DNA of 7,463 nucleotides from an uncultured Moraxellaceae bacterium. GTDB taxonomy: Bacteria > Pseudomonadota > Gammaproteobacteria > Pseudomonadales > Moraxellaceae. The translations under genes were made by a program, and so were the position numbers. Shown in pieces: positions 1 to 5,989 of this stretch. The DNA is taken from assembly GCA_937952925.1 (NCBI GenBank), contig CALFYA010000029.1, positions 1 to 7,463 on the forward strand, written 5' to 3'. How positions within the stretch are numbered: position 1 is the first letter of the stretch; every line of letters starts with the position of its first letter. The notes below the pieces were generated by a model. That model did no database searches. It saw nothing but the letters and a program-made list of their open reading frames with translations, and had not been told where the DNA came from.

Positions 1-85
1 TTGCGCTCAGCGTCCCTGCAAAGAGCAAGAGCAACCGCTTAACTGACTGGCATTACTGCTTGACGCAGCCTTTTATGGCGTGTGC

Positions 86-1081
86 TTAACCGTAGGTCAA
101 ATCACGTACCTTGCCGCGAAACACCCAAAACGCAAACGCGCTATAGGCAATAATCACCGGCACGGTAATCACGGTGCCAATCAAGATAATGCCCAGTGCT
201 TCTGGTGAGCTTGCCGCTTCCCACACGGTCAGCTTGCCAATCACCACATACGGATACAGGCTATAGGCCAACCCAAACGCACCCATCAACAGCGAACCAA
301 TTAGCAGCACAAACGGCAGCCACGACAGCGAGCCTTTGATCGCCGCTAGACCCAAACACCAGCGCAGCGCAATCAAACACGCAGCGGTGGCGAGTGGAAT
401 CGGCATCAGGCCAATCGCTTGCGGCAGGGTAAACCAACGCTCAAACACCGCTGGACTAACCCAAGGCGTCGAGATGGAAATCAGCACCATGCCCACCACG
501 ACCGGCCACCATGCTTGTTTTGCCCACAGTAGCGCTTTGCGTTGCAGCTCACCTTCGGTCTTGATGATCAACCAACAGGCACCCAGCAACACATAGGTGG
601 CAGGCACCGCCAGCGCAATACACGCAGCAAACGCATCAAAAGCCAGACCTTCTGAAAAGCCAGTCACATAGCGTCCGAGCATCCAGCCTTGCGTCACCGC
701 AGCCAAACCTGAGCCACCAATAAACGCCCAGTTCCACCACAGTTGATGTTGCTCACGAGCCTTGACTCGAAAATCAAACGCTACGCCGCGCAAAATCAGC
801 CCCACCAGCATCAGCATCACGGGCAAATACAGCGCACCCAAAATCATGCTATTGGCTTTGGGAAAGGCAATCAGCAAAATGCCAATACCGAGTACCAACC
901 ATGTTTCATTGGCATCCCAAAACGGGCCAATCGAGGCCACCATCTGATTGCGTTCTTGCCCATCGGCGCGGTGCATCAGCATGCCCACACCCAAGTCAAA
1001 GCCATCGAGCACCACATACACAAACATGGCAAAGCCGAGCAGGCTGACAAAAATCAGTGGTAACAGTTCAGCCCAACTCAT
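86..1081 (-). CDS. cydB: Cytochrome bd-type (CIO-like) quinol oxidase subunit II
   Basis: This is subunit II of the cytochrome bd quinol oxidase, an inner-membrane partner of CydA needed to assemble the haem-bearing enzyme that oxidises ubiquinol and reduces O2 to water. The 331-residue product is almost entirely hydrophobic, with about eight or nine membrane segments. It carries family signatures: DGFDLGVGM at residues 26-34, GPFWDANETWLVL at 52-64 and LRGVAFDFR at 97-105. The length is shorter than the roughly 379 residues of E. coli CydB and fits the CIO (CioB) branch. The ATG overlaps the cydA stop codon in a 4-base ATGA, and a strong GGAGGT lies 5 bases upstream, so the start is secure and translational coupling is likely. 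The gene could equally be named cioB. No terminator is visible in the 85 bases that follow. Confidence 0.94.
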   Translation of the reverse strand: MSWAELLPLIFVSLLGFAMFVYVVLDGFDLGVGMLMHRADGQERNQMVASIGPFWDANETWLVLGIGILLIAFPKANSMILGALYLPVMLMLVGLILRGVAFDFRVKAREQHQLWWNWAFIGGSGLAAVTQGWMLGRYVTGFSEGLAFDAFAACIALAVPATYVLLGACWLIIKTEGELQRKALLWAKQAWWPVVVGMVLISISTPWVSPAVFERWFTLPQAIGLMPIPLATAACLIALRWCLGLAAIKGSLSWLPFVLLIGSLLMGAFGLAYSLYPYVVIGKLTVWEAASSPEALGIILIGTVITVPVIIAYSAFAFWVFRGKVRDLTYG

Positions 1082-2475
1082 GATGCACCTCCAGCTTTGG
1101 CATCCAAGCCTTGATCAGCCACCAAGGCCACCGCTTCACCGGAGCCACGCGGCGGCTCTTGCTCAGTTTTGATCGGATGTTCGGCCATATATTTGAGTAC
1201 GCTGACATACGCGAGCAGCAAGCCGCCATACAGCACCACATACAAGCCAAAGGTCAGCGCAATATTGGATGCTGGCACAGTAGTCACCACATCTTCGACA
1301 CGGATCAAGCCATGCACAATAAACGGCTGCCGCCCAATCTCGGTGACATACCAACCGGCCAAGGTGGCGACCCAACCCGAAAAAGTCATGCCAGCCAAGC
1401 CCCATAAAAACGGTTTGGGCAATTGAGTCACGTCATACTTGGCACGGCGCAGCAACCACCAGCCCGCCCAACTCATCAGCAGCATCAGCATGCCGATGCC
1501 GACCATGATGCGAAAACCAAAGAACATCGGTACCACTGGCGGATGTGCATTGGGGAAGTCATTCAGACCTTGCAGCTCTCCATTGGGATCGTGCTTCAAG
1601 ATCAACGCCGCGCCATGGGGAATCCCAATTTCAACATGATTGGTACGCGCCTCGGCATCAGGAATGGCAAACAGCAACAGCGGTGCGCCTTTTTCAGTCT
1701 CCCAGATGCCTTCCATTGCCGCGATTTTTTGCGGTTGATGCTCAAGGGTATTCAGACCATGCAAGTCACCCACAAAAATCTGTACCGGAATCAACAGCGC
1801 CGCACTGACCAGCGCCACCCGCATCACCTTGTGAGTGGCGGCAATCGCTGTGCCTTTGAGCACCTGCCATGCCGATAAGCCCGCCATCAAAAACGCGACC
1901 GTGAGGGCAGACGCCAGCAGCATATGGAAAAAGCGATAGGGGAACGACGGATTGAAAATCACCTCAAACCAACTGGTGACATGAAACACCCCGTTGGCAT
2001 CGATGCTATAGCCTTGAGGGGTTTGCATCCATGAATTGAGCACCAAAATCCAAAACGCCGAAATGGTCGTGCCAAACGCCACCATAAACGTGGCAAACAA
2101 ATGCACCCGCTCACTGACCCGATTGTGACCAAACAGCATGATGCCCAAAAAACCGGCTTCCAAGAAAAATGCAGTCAACACCTCATAGCCCAAGAGTGGC
2201 CCTGCAATGTTGCCGACTTTTTCCATAAAACCCGGCCAGTTGGTGCCAAACTGAAAGCTCATGGTCACGCCACTGACCACGCCCATCGCAAAGGTCAACG
2301 CAAACACCTTTGTCCAAAAACGATAGGCATTTAGCCAATCCTCTTGCCGAGTCTTGACCCAGCGATGACGGAAGAACAACAACACCCACCCCAGCGCAAT
2401 GGTGATCGCCGGAAAGAGGATGTGAAAACTGATATTCGCCGCAAATTGCATGCGACTTAAAATCAGCGGATCCAT
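1078..2475 (-). CDS. cydA: Cytochrome bd-type (CIO-like) quinol oxidase subunit I
   Basis: This is the catalytic subunit of the terminal oxidase, binding haems b558, b595 and d in the inner membrane. Residues matching known ligands and functional sites are His18 (haem b595/d side), Glu98 and Glu106 (proton path, in the GYEVLTAFFLEAG stretch), His184 and Met324 (haem b558 ligands, the latter in FRIMVG). GRQPF at 381-385 follows Glu379. The length of 465 residues, against 522 in E. coli, and the short segment between about residues 235 and 310 point to the short-Q-loop CIO (CioA) branch, often cyanide-tolerant; that tolerance is inferred. I chose the ATG at 2475 because GAGGAG sits about 6 bases upstream. 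A TTG at 2490 would overlap that ribosome-binding site and add five unconserved residues. It is the first gene of the cydAB operon and is preceded by a long spacer with a candidate promoter at 2528-2555. Confidence 0.95.
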   Translation of the reverse strand: MDPLILSRMQFAANISFHILFPAITIALGWVLLFFRHRWVKTRQEDWLNAYRFWTKVFALTFAMGVVSGVTMSFQFGTNWPGFMEKVGNIAGPLLGYEVLTAFFLEAGFLGIMLFGHNRVSERVHLFATFMVAFGTTISAFWILVLNSWMQTPQGYSIDANGVFHVTSWFEVIFNPSFPYRFFHMLLASALTVAFLMAGLSAWQVLKGTAIAATHKVMRVALVSAALLIPVQIFVGDLHGLNTLEHQPQKIAAMEGIWETEKGAPLLLFAIPDAEARTNHVEIGIPHGAALILKHDPNGELQGLNDFPNAHPPVVPMFFGFRIMVGIGMLMLLMSWAGWWLLRRAKYDVTQLPKPFLWGLAGMTFSGWVATLAGWYVTEIGRQPFIVHGLIRVEDVVTTVPASNIALTFGLYVVLYGGLLLAYVSVLKYMAEHPIKTEQEPPRGSGEAVALVADQGLDAKAGGAS

Positions 2476-2527
2476 ATTGGATCTCCTCAAGGTTGAAAGA
2501 AAAAAGCCAAAATTTTGAGTCGATTTG

Positions 2528-2555
2528 ATTTTAACGCGAATTGTATTGCCGACAA
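2528..2555 (-). promoter_or_regulatory. Candidate sigma70 promoter of cydAB
   Basis: On the minus strand, TTGTCG (2550-2555, 4 of 6 consensus bases) and TAAAAT (2528-2533, 5 of 6) are separated by 16 bases. Transcription would begin near 2521, giving a leader of about 45 bases before the cydA ATG. The surrounding DNA is AT-rich, as expected for a promoter. A 10-base palindrome CAAAATTTTG (2508-2517) lies just downstream, within the predicted leader. I found no clean FNR/Anr site (TTGAT-N4-ATCAA). Confidence 0.45.
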
Positions 2556-2723
2556 ATTGGTGCTTTTTAAGAAAAGATGAGATTTTTTGCCATGTTATTG
2601 ATTTGATGGTTTTGCTGGTGCGAACTGTTGCATATTTGTTTTGTTAAAAAATGTAGTTTAAAAAATAAAAATAGCGAGTATTAGACCCTCTGTATTCAGA
2701 GTATAAAAATAATCCAGCGGGAT

Positions 2724-2743
2724 ATTCTTTATCACTAAAGAAT
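2724..2743. repeat. Inverted repeat, 8-bp arms
   Basis: ATTCTTTA (2724-2731) and TAAAGAAT (2736-2743) are perfect complements around a 4-base spacer TCAC. The element lies about 250 bases upstream of the cydA start. It could be a dimeric-regulator site or a small hairpin; it has no T-run that would make it a terminator. Confidence 0.6.
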
Positions 2744-2761
2744 GCAATCAATATACCAACC

Positions 2762-2782
2762 GATTGATGACGACCATCAATC
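2762..2782. repeat. Inverted repeat, 8-bp arms, with a distant alternative partner
   Basis: GATTGATG (2762-2769) and CATCAATC (2775-2782) are perfect complements around five bases. The left arm, as CCGATTGAT (2760-2768), can also pair perfectly with ATCAATCGG at 2862-2870, so two mutually exclusive hairpins are possible in a transcript of this region. Confidence 0.6.
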
Positions 2783-2806
2783 TTTCACACCATACCCAAA
2801 CTCCCA

Positions 2807-2816
2807 CACACGTGTG
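2807..2816. repeat. 10-base perfect palindrome CACACGTGTG
   Basis: CACACGTGTG reads the same on both strands. It is followed directly by a small inverted repeat GCAAG-CTC-CTTGC (2817-2829). It is compatible with a dimeric DNA-binding site in the tgt-cydA spacer, but no regulator is identified. Confidence 0.5.
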
Positions 2817-2921
2817 GCAAGCTCCTTGCGCCTGATCAATCGTCCTGATCAGAGCCAGCATATCAATCGGCAATGCGCCATACATTGACGCTTGTGGGAC
2901 AAAACGGCTTTTTTTGGCAAA

Positions 2922-2947
2922 TGGATTCCTGAGCGTGCAGGAATCCA
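2922..2947 (-). terminator. Hairpin after tgt, REP-like, possible terminator
   Basis: A perfect 10-bp stem (2922-2931 with 2938-2947) closes a 6-base loop, 18 bases after the tgt stop codon. Reading with tgt, the stem is followed only by TTT and then GCC, so the U-tract is poor and intrinsic termination would be weak. The core ATTCCT-N8-AGGAAT resembles the GGATTCC...GGAATCC palindromes of interspersed REP/dRS3-type elements. It may therefore be a solitary repeat that also protects or ends the tgt mRNA. Confidence 0.5.
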
Positions 2948-2964
2948 AACGAGATTGGCGTTGA

Positions 2965-4092
2965 TTAGGCGAGGTTGGGTTCAAGCGGCGGTACAGCCCA
3001 ACCGCGACGTGCATAAAAATCCGCCACAAACGCATCGAAGGTACCCGCTTCGATGGCATCGCGGATGCCTTGCATCAAGCGTTGGTAATAGCGCAAATTG
3101 TGGATGGTGCCGAGCATCGCGCCGAGCATTTCACCGCATTTGTCGAGGTGGTATAGATAGGCACGCGTCACCGTGGTGCAGGTATAGCAATCACAGTGCG
3201 GATCGAGTGGGCGGGTGTCGTGGCGGTATTGGCTGTTGCGGATGCGCACCACGCCATCGGTGACAAAATAATGCCCATTACGCGCATTACGGGTTGGCAT
3301 CACGCAGTCAAACATATCCACGCCACGCCGCACCGCTTCCACGATGTCTTCAGGCTTGCCCACGCCCATCAAGTAGCGTGGTTTGTCTTCGGGCAGGCGA
3401 TTGGGCACATGATCCAAGATTTTGATCATCTCATCTTTGGGTTCACCCACCGACAGGCCACCAATCGCATAACCATCAAAGCCAATCTCGGTCAGCCCCG
3501 CCAGCGACACATCGCGCAGCTCAGGGTACATGCCACCTTGTACAATACCAAACAGCGCATTGGGGTTGCCTTGATGCGCATCTTTACAGCGTTTTGCCCA
3601 GCGTAACGACAGCTCCATGCTCACCCGTGCTTCGGCAAATGTGGCAGGATAGGGCGTACATTCATCAAAAATCATCACGATGTCGGAATTCAGCGTCTTT
3701 TGGATTTCCATCGATTTTTCGGGCGACAAAAATACTTTGGAGCCATCAATCGGTGAGCGGAAGGTCACGCCGTCTTCTTTGATTTTGCGCATTGCGCCCA
3801 AGCTAAACACCTGAAACCCACCAGAATCGGTGAGGATTGGGCCTTTCCACTGCACAAAATCATGCAGGCCGCCATGCTCTGCAATCACCTCAAGGCCAGG
3901 TCTGAGCCACAAGTGAAAGGTGTTGCCCAAGATGATGTGTGCGCCAATCGCTTCAATATCACGCGGCAACATGCCTTTGACCGTGCCGTAGGTGCCGACC
4001 GGCATAAACGCAGGCGTTTCGACCTCGCCGTGAGCCAGCGTCAGGCGACCCCGACGGGCAAGGCCGTCTTGGGCAAATTTTTCAAATTTCAT
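2965..4092 (-). CDS. tgt: tRNA-guanine transglycosylase (queuine tRNA-ribosyltransferase)
   Basis: This cytoplasmic enzyme exchanges guanine-34 of tRNA-Asp, -Asn, -His and -Tyr for preQ1, the base-insertion step of queuosine synthesis. The 375-residue product matches the usual bacterial length. Diagnostic residues are visible: Asp89 in TDSGGFQ (88-94), Asp143 in FDEC, the GIVQGG substrate loop (182-187), the nucleophile Asp262 in DMFDCVMPTRNAR, and a zinc site of Cys300, Cys302, Cys305 and His331. The start is the ATG at 4092, where the family N-terminus MKFEKFAQDG begins, with AGGA six bases upstream. The reading frame is open to 4203 but that extension has no family resemblance. In many gammaproteobacteria queA-tgt-yajC-secD-secF are consecutive; here an opposite-strand gene separates queA from tgt, and a non-coding spacer then cydA follow tgt. 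Confidence 0.97.
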   Translation of the reverse strand: MKFEKFAQDGLARRGRLTLAHGEVETPAFMPVGTYGTVKGMLPRDIEAIGAHIILGNTFHLWLRPGLEVIAEHGGLHDFVQWKGPILTDSGGFQVFSLGAMRKIKEDGVTFRSPIDGSKVFLSPEKSMEIQKTLNSDIVMIFDECTPYPATFAEARVSMELSLRWAKRCKDAHQGNPNALFGIVQGGMYPELRDVSLAGLTEIGFDGYAIGGLSVGEPKDEMIKILDHVPNRLPEDKPRYLMGVGKPEDIVEAVRRGVDMFDCVMPTRNARNGHYFVTDGVVRIRNSQYRHDTRPLDPHCDCYTCTTVTRAYLYHLDKCGEMLGAMLGTIHNLRYYQRLMQGIRDAIEAGTFDAFVADFYARRGWAVPPLEPNLA

Positions 4093-4147
4093 GAGTAGTC
4101 CTAAAAGGCGAAAAGACAGTTCGCTGGAAGTGGGGTAGTGTACGAGG

Positions 4148-4178
4148 TTGAAGCGGTAGACGCAAAAAATGGTATAAA
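4148..4178 (+). promoter_or_regulatory. Weak candidate promoter for the 4258 gene
   Basis: TTGAAG (4148-4153) and TATAAA (4173-4178) are spaced by 19 bases, slightly longer than ideal. The start point would be near 4185, leaving a leader of about 70 bases before the ATG at 4258. It lies in the 165-base divergent region between tgt and this gene. Confidence 0.3.
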
Positions 4179-4257
4179 GCAGTGGTTTGATGAGTCGATG
4201 CATATCAAATTGTCATCAGATTTTGTTGTCGTCTGTTGAAGCTAGAAAAGGTGAGAA

Positions 4258-4560
4258 ATGAATCAACAGTGGGAGTTGTACTGCGATGGAGAGTTGGTGG
4301 CGTATATTCATCAAGAAAGTTTTGGTCAACCATGGTTTTATGGAAAGTTAATATGGTTAGATCGTTTTCTGAGTTTACAAGAGCTATTTAGGGCAGCAAA
4401 AGATTTTATTGATGCTGAAGACTTCGATTCGCAAGCCTCACAGGCAGTATTTGAAGCCATAAATCAATATAAACTGTCACTCAAGTACGTATCTGATGGT
4501 GCTCAGTTTGATGAGATTTTATTGGTGATTGACGGGGACGATGCAGAGTGGCGTATTTAA
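4258..4560 (+). CDS. Small acidic protein of unknown function between queA and tgt
   Basis: I do not recognise a named family. The 100-residue product has no signal peptide or membrane segment and no cysteine pair. It is acidic, with many Asp and Glu near the C-terminus (VIDGDDAEW). The N-terminus WELYCDGELVAYIHQESFG followed by PWFYG reads like a compact beta-rich domain, and the middle (about residues 40-75) looks helical. The ATG has AGGTGAG just upstream, so it is probably translated. By my count the gene is about 39% GC, against roughly 50-55% in sampled stretches of queA and tgt, and it faces the opposite way from both, which suggests later acquisition. Its size and style would fit an immunity-type or stand-alone small cytoplasmic protein, but that is only a guess. 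Confidence 0.75.
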   Translation: MNQQWELYCDGELVAYIHQESFGQPWFYGKLIWLDRFLSLQELFRAAKDFIDAEDFDSQASQAVFEAINQYKLSLKYVSDGAQFDEILLVIDGDDAEWRI

Positions 4561-4564
4561 TACG
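4552..4564. repeat. Short palindrome spanning the stop codon of the 4258 gene
   Basis: CGTATT (4552-4557) and AATACG (4559-4564) flank a single T. The palindrome covers the TAA stop and abuts the larger hairpin at 4564-4596. Confidence 0.45.
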
Positions 4565-4596
4565 TTGAGAGCAATCATAATCATACTGCTCTCAAC
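4564..4596. terminator. Hairpin between convergent genes, terminator-like without T-tract
   Basis: A perfect 10-bp inverted repeat, GTTGAGAGCA (4564-4573) with TGCTCTCAAC (4587-4596), encloses 13 bases. It lies between the stop codons of the 4258 gene and queA, which converge here, so it is well placed for bidirectional mRNA end formation. Neither side has a run of T residues, so it is not a standard intrinsic terminator; it may protect 3' ends or act with Rho. Confidence 0.45.
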
Positions 4597-4610
4597 ATAC
4601 GACACTGACG

Positions 4611-5654
4611 TTACACTCGATCAATCAACATCGCATCGCCATAACTAAAAAAGCGATATTCCTGCGCAATCGCATGATGATACGCCGCCAAAATCCGCTC
4701 ACGCCCTGCCAACGCCGACACCAACATCAGCAGCGTCGATTCAGGCAAGTGAAAGTTGGTCATCAAACGATCTACAATCTGAAATTGATAGCTGGGGTAA
4801 ATAAAAATATCCGTTTCACCTGACCACGCTGCAAGTGTGCCGCCACTCGCGGTATTACAGGCTTTGGCTGCGCTTTCGAGTGCACGGGTTGCCGTCGTGC
4901 CCACCGCAATCACTTTGCCACCGCGCGCGCGTGTTTCGGCAATCTTGGCGACGGTCGCAGCAGGCACTTCGCCCCATTCGCTGTGCATTTGATGCTGAGT
5001 AATGTCGTTGGTTCGCACTGGTTGAAACGTCCCTGCACCCACATGTAAGGTCACAAAGCTACGTTCAATGCCCTTGGCATCAAGTGCCGCCAGCAGCGCA
5101 TCATCAATATGCAAACCTGCGGTAGGGGCAGCCACACTCGCGGCTTTGCTTGGATCATGAAACACGGTCTGATAGCGCGTATCGTCGCTTTCATCGGCTG
5201 CACGATTAAAATACGGTGGGATTGGCAGCTCACCGTATTGCTCTAGCACTGGCAAAATCGGCTGATCAAATTCGACTTCAAACAAATTGTCTTGGCGACC
5301 GTGTACCGTGACATGGATTTGGCCTTGCGCAAAACTGAGCACTTGCCCCGCTTTGGGCGCGTTGCTTGCGCGCAAGTGGGCAAGAGCAGTGGTCGGCGTC
5401 ACAATCCGCTCAACGAGCATCTCCACGGCTCCACCGCTGGCCTTTTGTCCATGCAGACGTGCTTTGATCACCCGCGTATCATTGAGCACCAGCAAATCAC
5501 CGGCTTGGAGCAAGTCGGGCAGATCACGCACCATCCGATCTTGTGGCTCACCCGTGGCAGATAACACCAGCAAACGCGAGGCGCTACGCTCAGGCAAAGG
5601 ATAACGAGCAATCAAATGATCTGGCAAATCGTATGAAAAATCGGCAAGTTGCAT
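4611..5654 (-). CDS. queA: S-adenosylmethionine:tRNA ribosyltransferase-isomerase
   Basis: QueA transfers and rearranges the ribosyl group of S-adenosylmethionine onto preQ1-modified tRNA, giving epoxyqueuosine in the cytoplasm. It acts after Tgt in queuosine synthesis. The 347-residue product is close to the usual 340-356. Family blocks occur in order: YDLPDHLIARYP near the N-terminus, LVLNDTRVIKARL (55-67), GELPIPPYFNR (141-151), AAPTAGLHID (175-184), VTLHVGAGTFQPV (201-213), VGTTATRALES (251-261), NFHLPESTLLMLVSALAG (300-317) and FFSYGDAMLI (335-344). The ATG at 5654 fits the conserved N-terminus, but no clear Shine-Dalgarno sequence precedes it. An extended -10 (TGTTATAAT) lies about 35 bases upstream. 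The gene is divergent from tRNA-Leu and convergent with the small gene at 4258. No residue or frame damage is evident. Confidence 0.97.
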   Translation of the reverse strand: MQLADFSYDLPDHLIARYPLPERSASRLLVLSATGEPQDRMVRDLPDLLQAGDLLVLNDTRVIKARLHGQKASGGAVEMLVERIVTPTTALAHLRASNAPKAGQVLSFAQGQIHVTVHGRQDNLFEVEFDQPILPVLEQYGELPIPPYFNRAADESDDTRYQTVFHDPSKAASVAAPTAGLHIDDALLAALDAKGIERSFVTLHVGAGTFQPVRTNDITQHQMHSEWGEVPAATVAKIAETRARGGKVIAVGTTATRALESAAKACNTASGGTLAAWSGETDIFIYPSYQFQIVDRLMTNFHLPESTLLMLVSALAGRERILAAYHHAIAQEYRFFSYGDAMLIDRV

Positions 5655-5687
5655 AAAATTGGCGAGACAATGAGCAAAAGAGCGCGG

Positions 5688-5696
5688 ATTATAACA
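5688..5696 (-). promoter_or_regulatory. queA: Extended -10 promoter element of queA
   Basis: On the minus strand TGTTATAAT combines a perfect TATAAT (5688-5693) with an upstream TG, an extended -10. The corresponding -35 position (near 5711-5716) is poor. Transcription would start close to 5681, about 27 bases before the queA ATG. The -35 region overlaps that of the divergent tRNA promoter. Confidence 0.6.
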
Positions 5697-5714
5697 AAAA
5701 AGTGAGAAGGGAGC

Positions 5715-5742
5715 TTGACATCAAACGGCTGATCTGTAGAAT
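5715..5742 (+). promoter_or_regulatory. Strong promoter of tRNA-Leu
   Basis: A perfect TTGACA (5715-5720) and TAGAAT (5737-5742, 5 of 6) are separated by 16 bases. A GC-rich discriminator GGCGCC follows directly. GC-rich discriminators are typical of stable-RNA promoters under stringent (ppGpp) control; that regulation is inferred. Transcription would begin near 5749, about 19 bases before the mature tRNA. Confidence 0.8.
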
Positions 5743-5767
5743 GGCGCCCAGAAGCTAACGCTTCCCT

Positions 5768-5854
5768 CCCGAGGTGGTGGAATTGGTAGACGCGGTGGAC
5801 TCAAAATCCTCTGTCAGTGATGACGTGTCGGTTCGAGTCCGACCCTCGGGACCA
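5768..5854 (+). tRNA. tRNA-Leu, anticodon CAA
   Basis: The 87-base gene folds as a class II tRNA and decodes the leucine codon UUG. The acceptor stem is CCCGAGG (5768-5774) with CCTCGGG (5844-5850), with discriminator A and encoded CCA (5852-5854). The D-loop contains GGTAGA. The anticodon loop is CTCAAAA (5800-5806) with CAA at 5802-5804. A long variable arm TGTCA-GTGA-TGACG follows, and the T-arm is GTCGG-TTCGAGT-CCGAC. The anticodon stem has one apparent T-T mismatch (5796 with 5810, positions 28 and 42); the other four pairs are intact. It has its own promoter and terminator, so it is a single-gene unit. Confidence 0.97.
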
Positions 5855-5860
5855 AATTCG

Positions 5861-5894
5861 AAAAAAGCGCTGCAGAATTGCAGCGCTTTTTTTT
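5861..5894 (+). terminator. Intrinsic terminator of tRNA-Leu
   Basis: A GC-rich stem AGCGCTGCA (5866-5874) with TGCAGCGCT (5879-5887) closes a GAAT loop and is followed by eight T residues (5887-5894). The A-run before the stem (5861-5866) extends the pairing and lets it work on the opposite strand as well. It starts seven bases after the tRNA CCA. Confidence 0.95.
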
Positions 5895-5898
5895 GCCT

Positions 5899-5917
5899 GT
5901 TTTTTGGGTCAAAAAAC
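5899..5917. repeat. A/T inverted repeat after the tRNA terminator
   Basis: GTTTTTTG (5899-5906) and CAAAAAAC (5910-5917) pair perfectly around three bases. It is too AT-rich for a stable terminator on its own, but it is a second hairpin directly behind the main one. Confidence 0.35.
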
Positions 5918-5989
5918 ATCAATTCAAAAATGTTTGTGAATCGGTTCACGTTTTGATCGGTCGTTGGTCTGAAGGTACATGAAACGCTC

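Larger units (their letters stand above)
2476..2964. other. Non-coding, palindrome-rich spacer between tgt and cydA
   Basis: This 489-base stretch lies downstream of tgt and upstream of cydA, both read leftwards. I see no convincing gene in it. The cydA-proximal half (about 2500-2760) is very AT-rich with long A and T runs and holds the candidate cydAB promoter. The tgt-proximal half (about 2720-2950) holds inverted repeats at 2724-2743, 2762-2782, 2807-2816, 2817-2829 and 2922-2947. It also has a direct repeat CCTGATCA at 2831-2838 and 2844-2851, and several ATCAAT/ATTGAT hexamers. It could be a regulatory region, a structured leader or a small-RNA locus, but the sequence alone does not decide. 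Confidence 0.6.

Noticed and set aside
1423..1878. Plus-strand 151-codon frame opposite cydA
   Set aside because: It is fully antisense to a clearly functional oxidase gene, is rich in His and Gln as expected of reversed hydrophobic codons, and has no recognisable domain.
2586..2612. FNR/Anr-like site (TTGAT repeats) upstream of cydA
   Set aside because: TTGATTTGATGG has the half-site in direct, not inverted, orientation and lacks ATCAA at the 4-base spacing.
2748..2885. Minus-strand frame of 45 codons in the tgt-cydA spacer, with a CHTC stretch
   Set aside because: No ribosome-binding site precedes the ATG at 2885, the frame is built largely from inverted-repeat arms, and the composition does not look like a real protein.
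3196..3606. Plus-strand 136-codon frame opposite tgt
   Set aside because: It is antisense to conserved Tgt active-site sequence; codon pattern explained by the gene on the other strand.
4093..4203. N-terminal extension of tgt to 4203
   Set aside because: The extra 37 residues match nothing in Tgt; the conserved N-terminus and a ribosome-binding site point to the ATG at 4092.
5774..5956. Plus-strand 60-codon frame starting inside tRNA-Leu
   Set aside because: It translates the tRNA itself and runs through its terminator.
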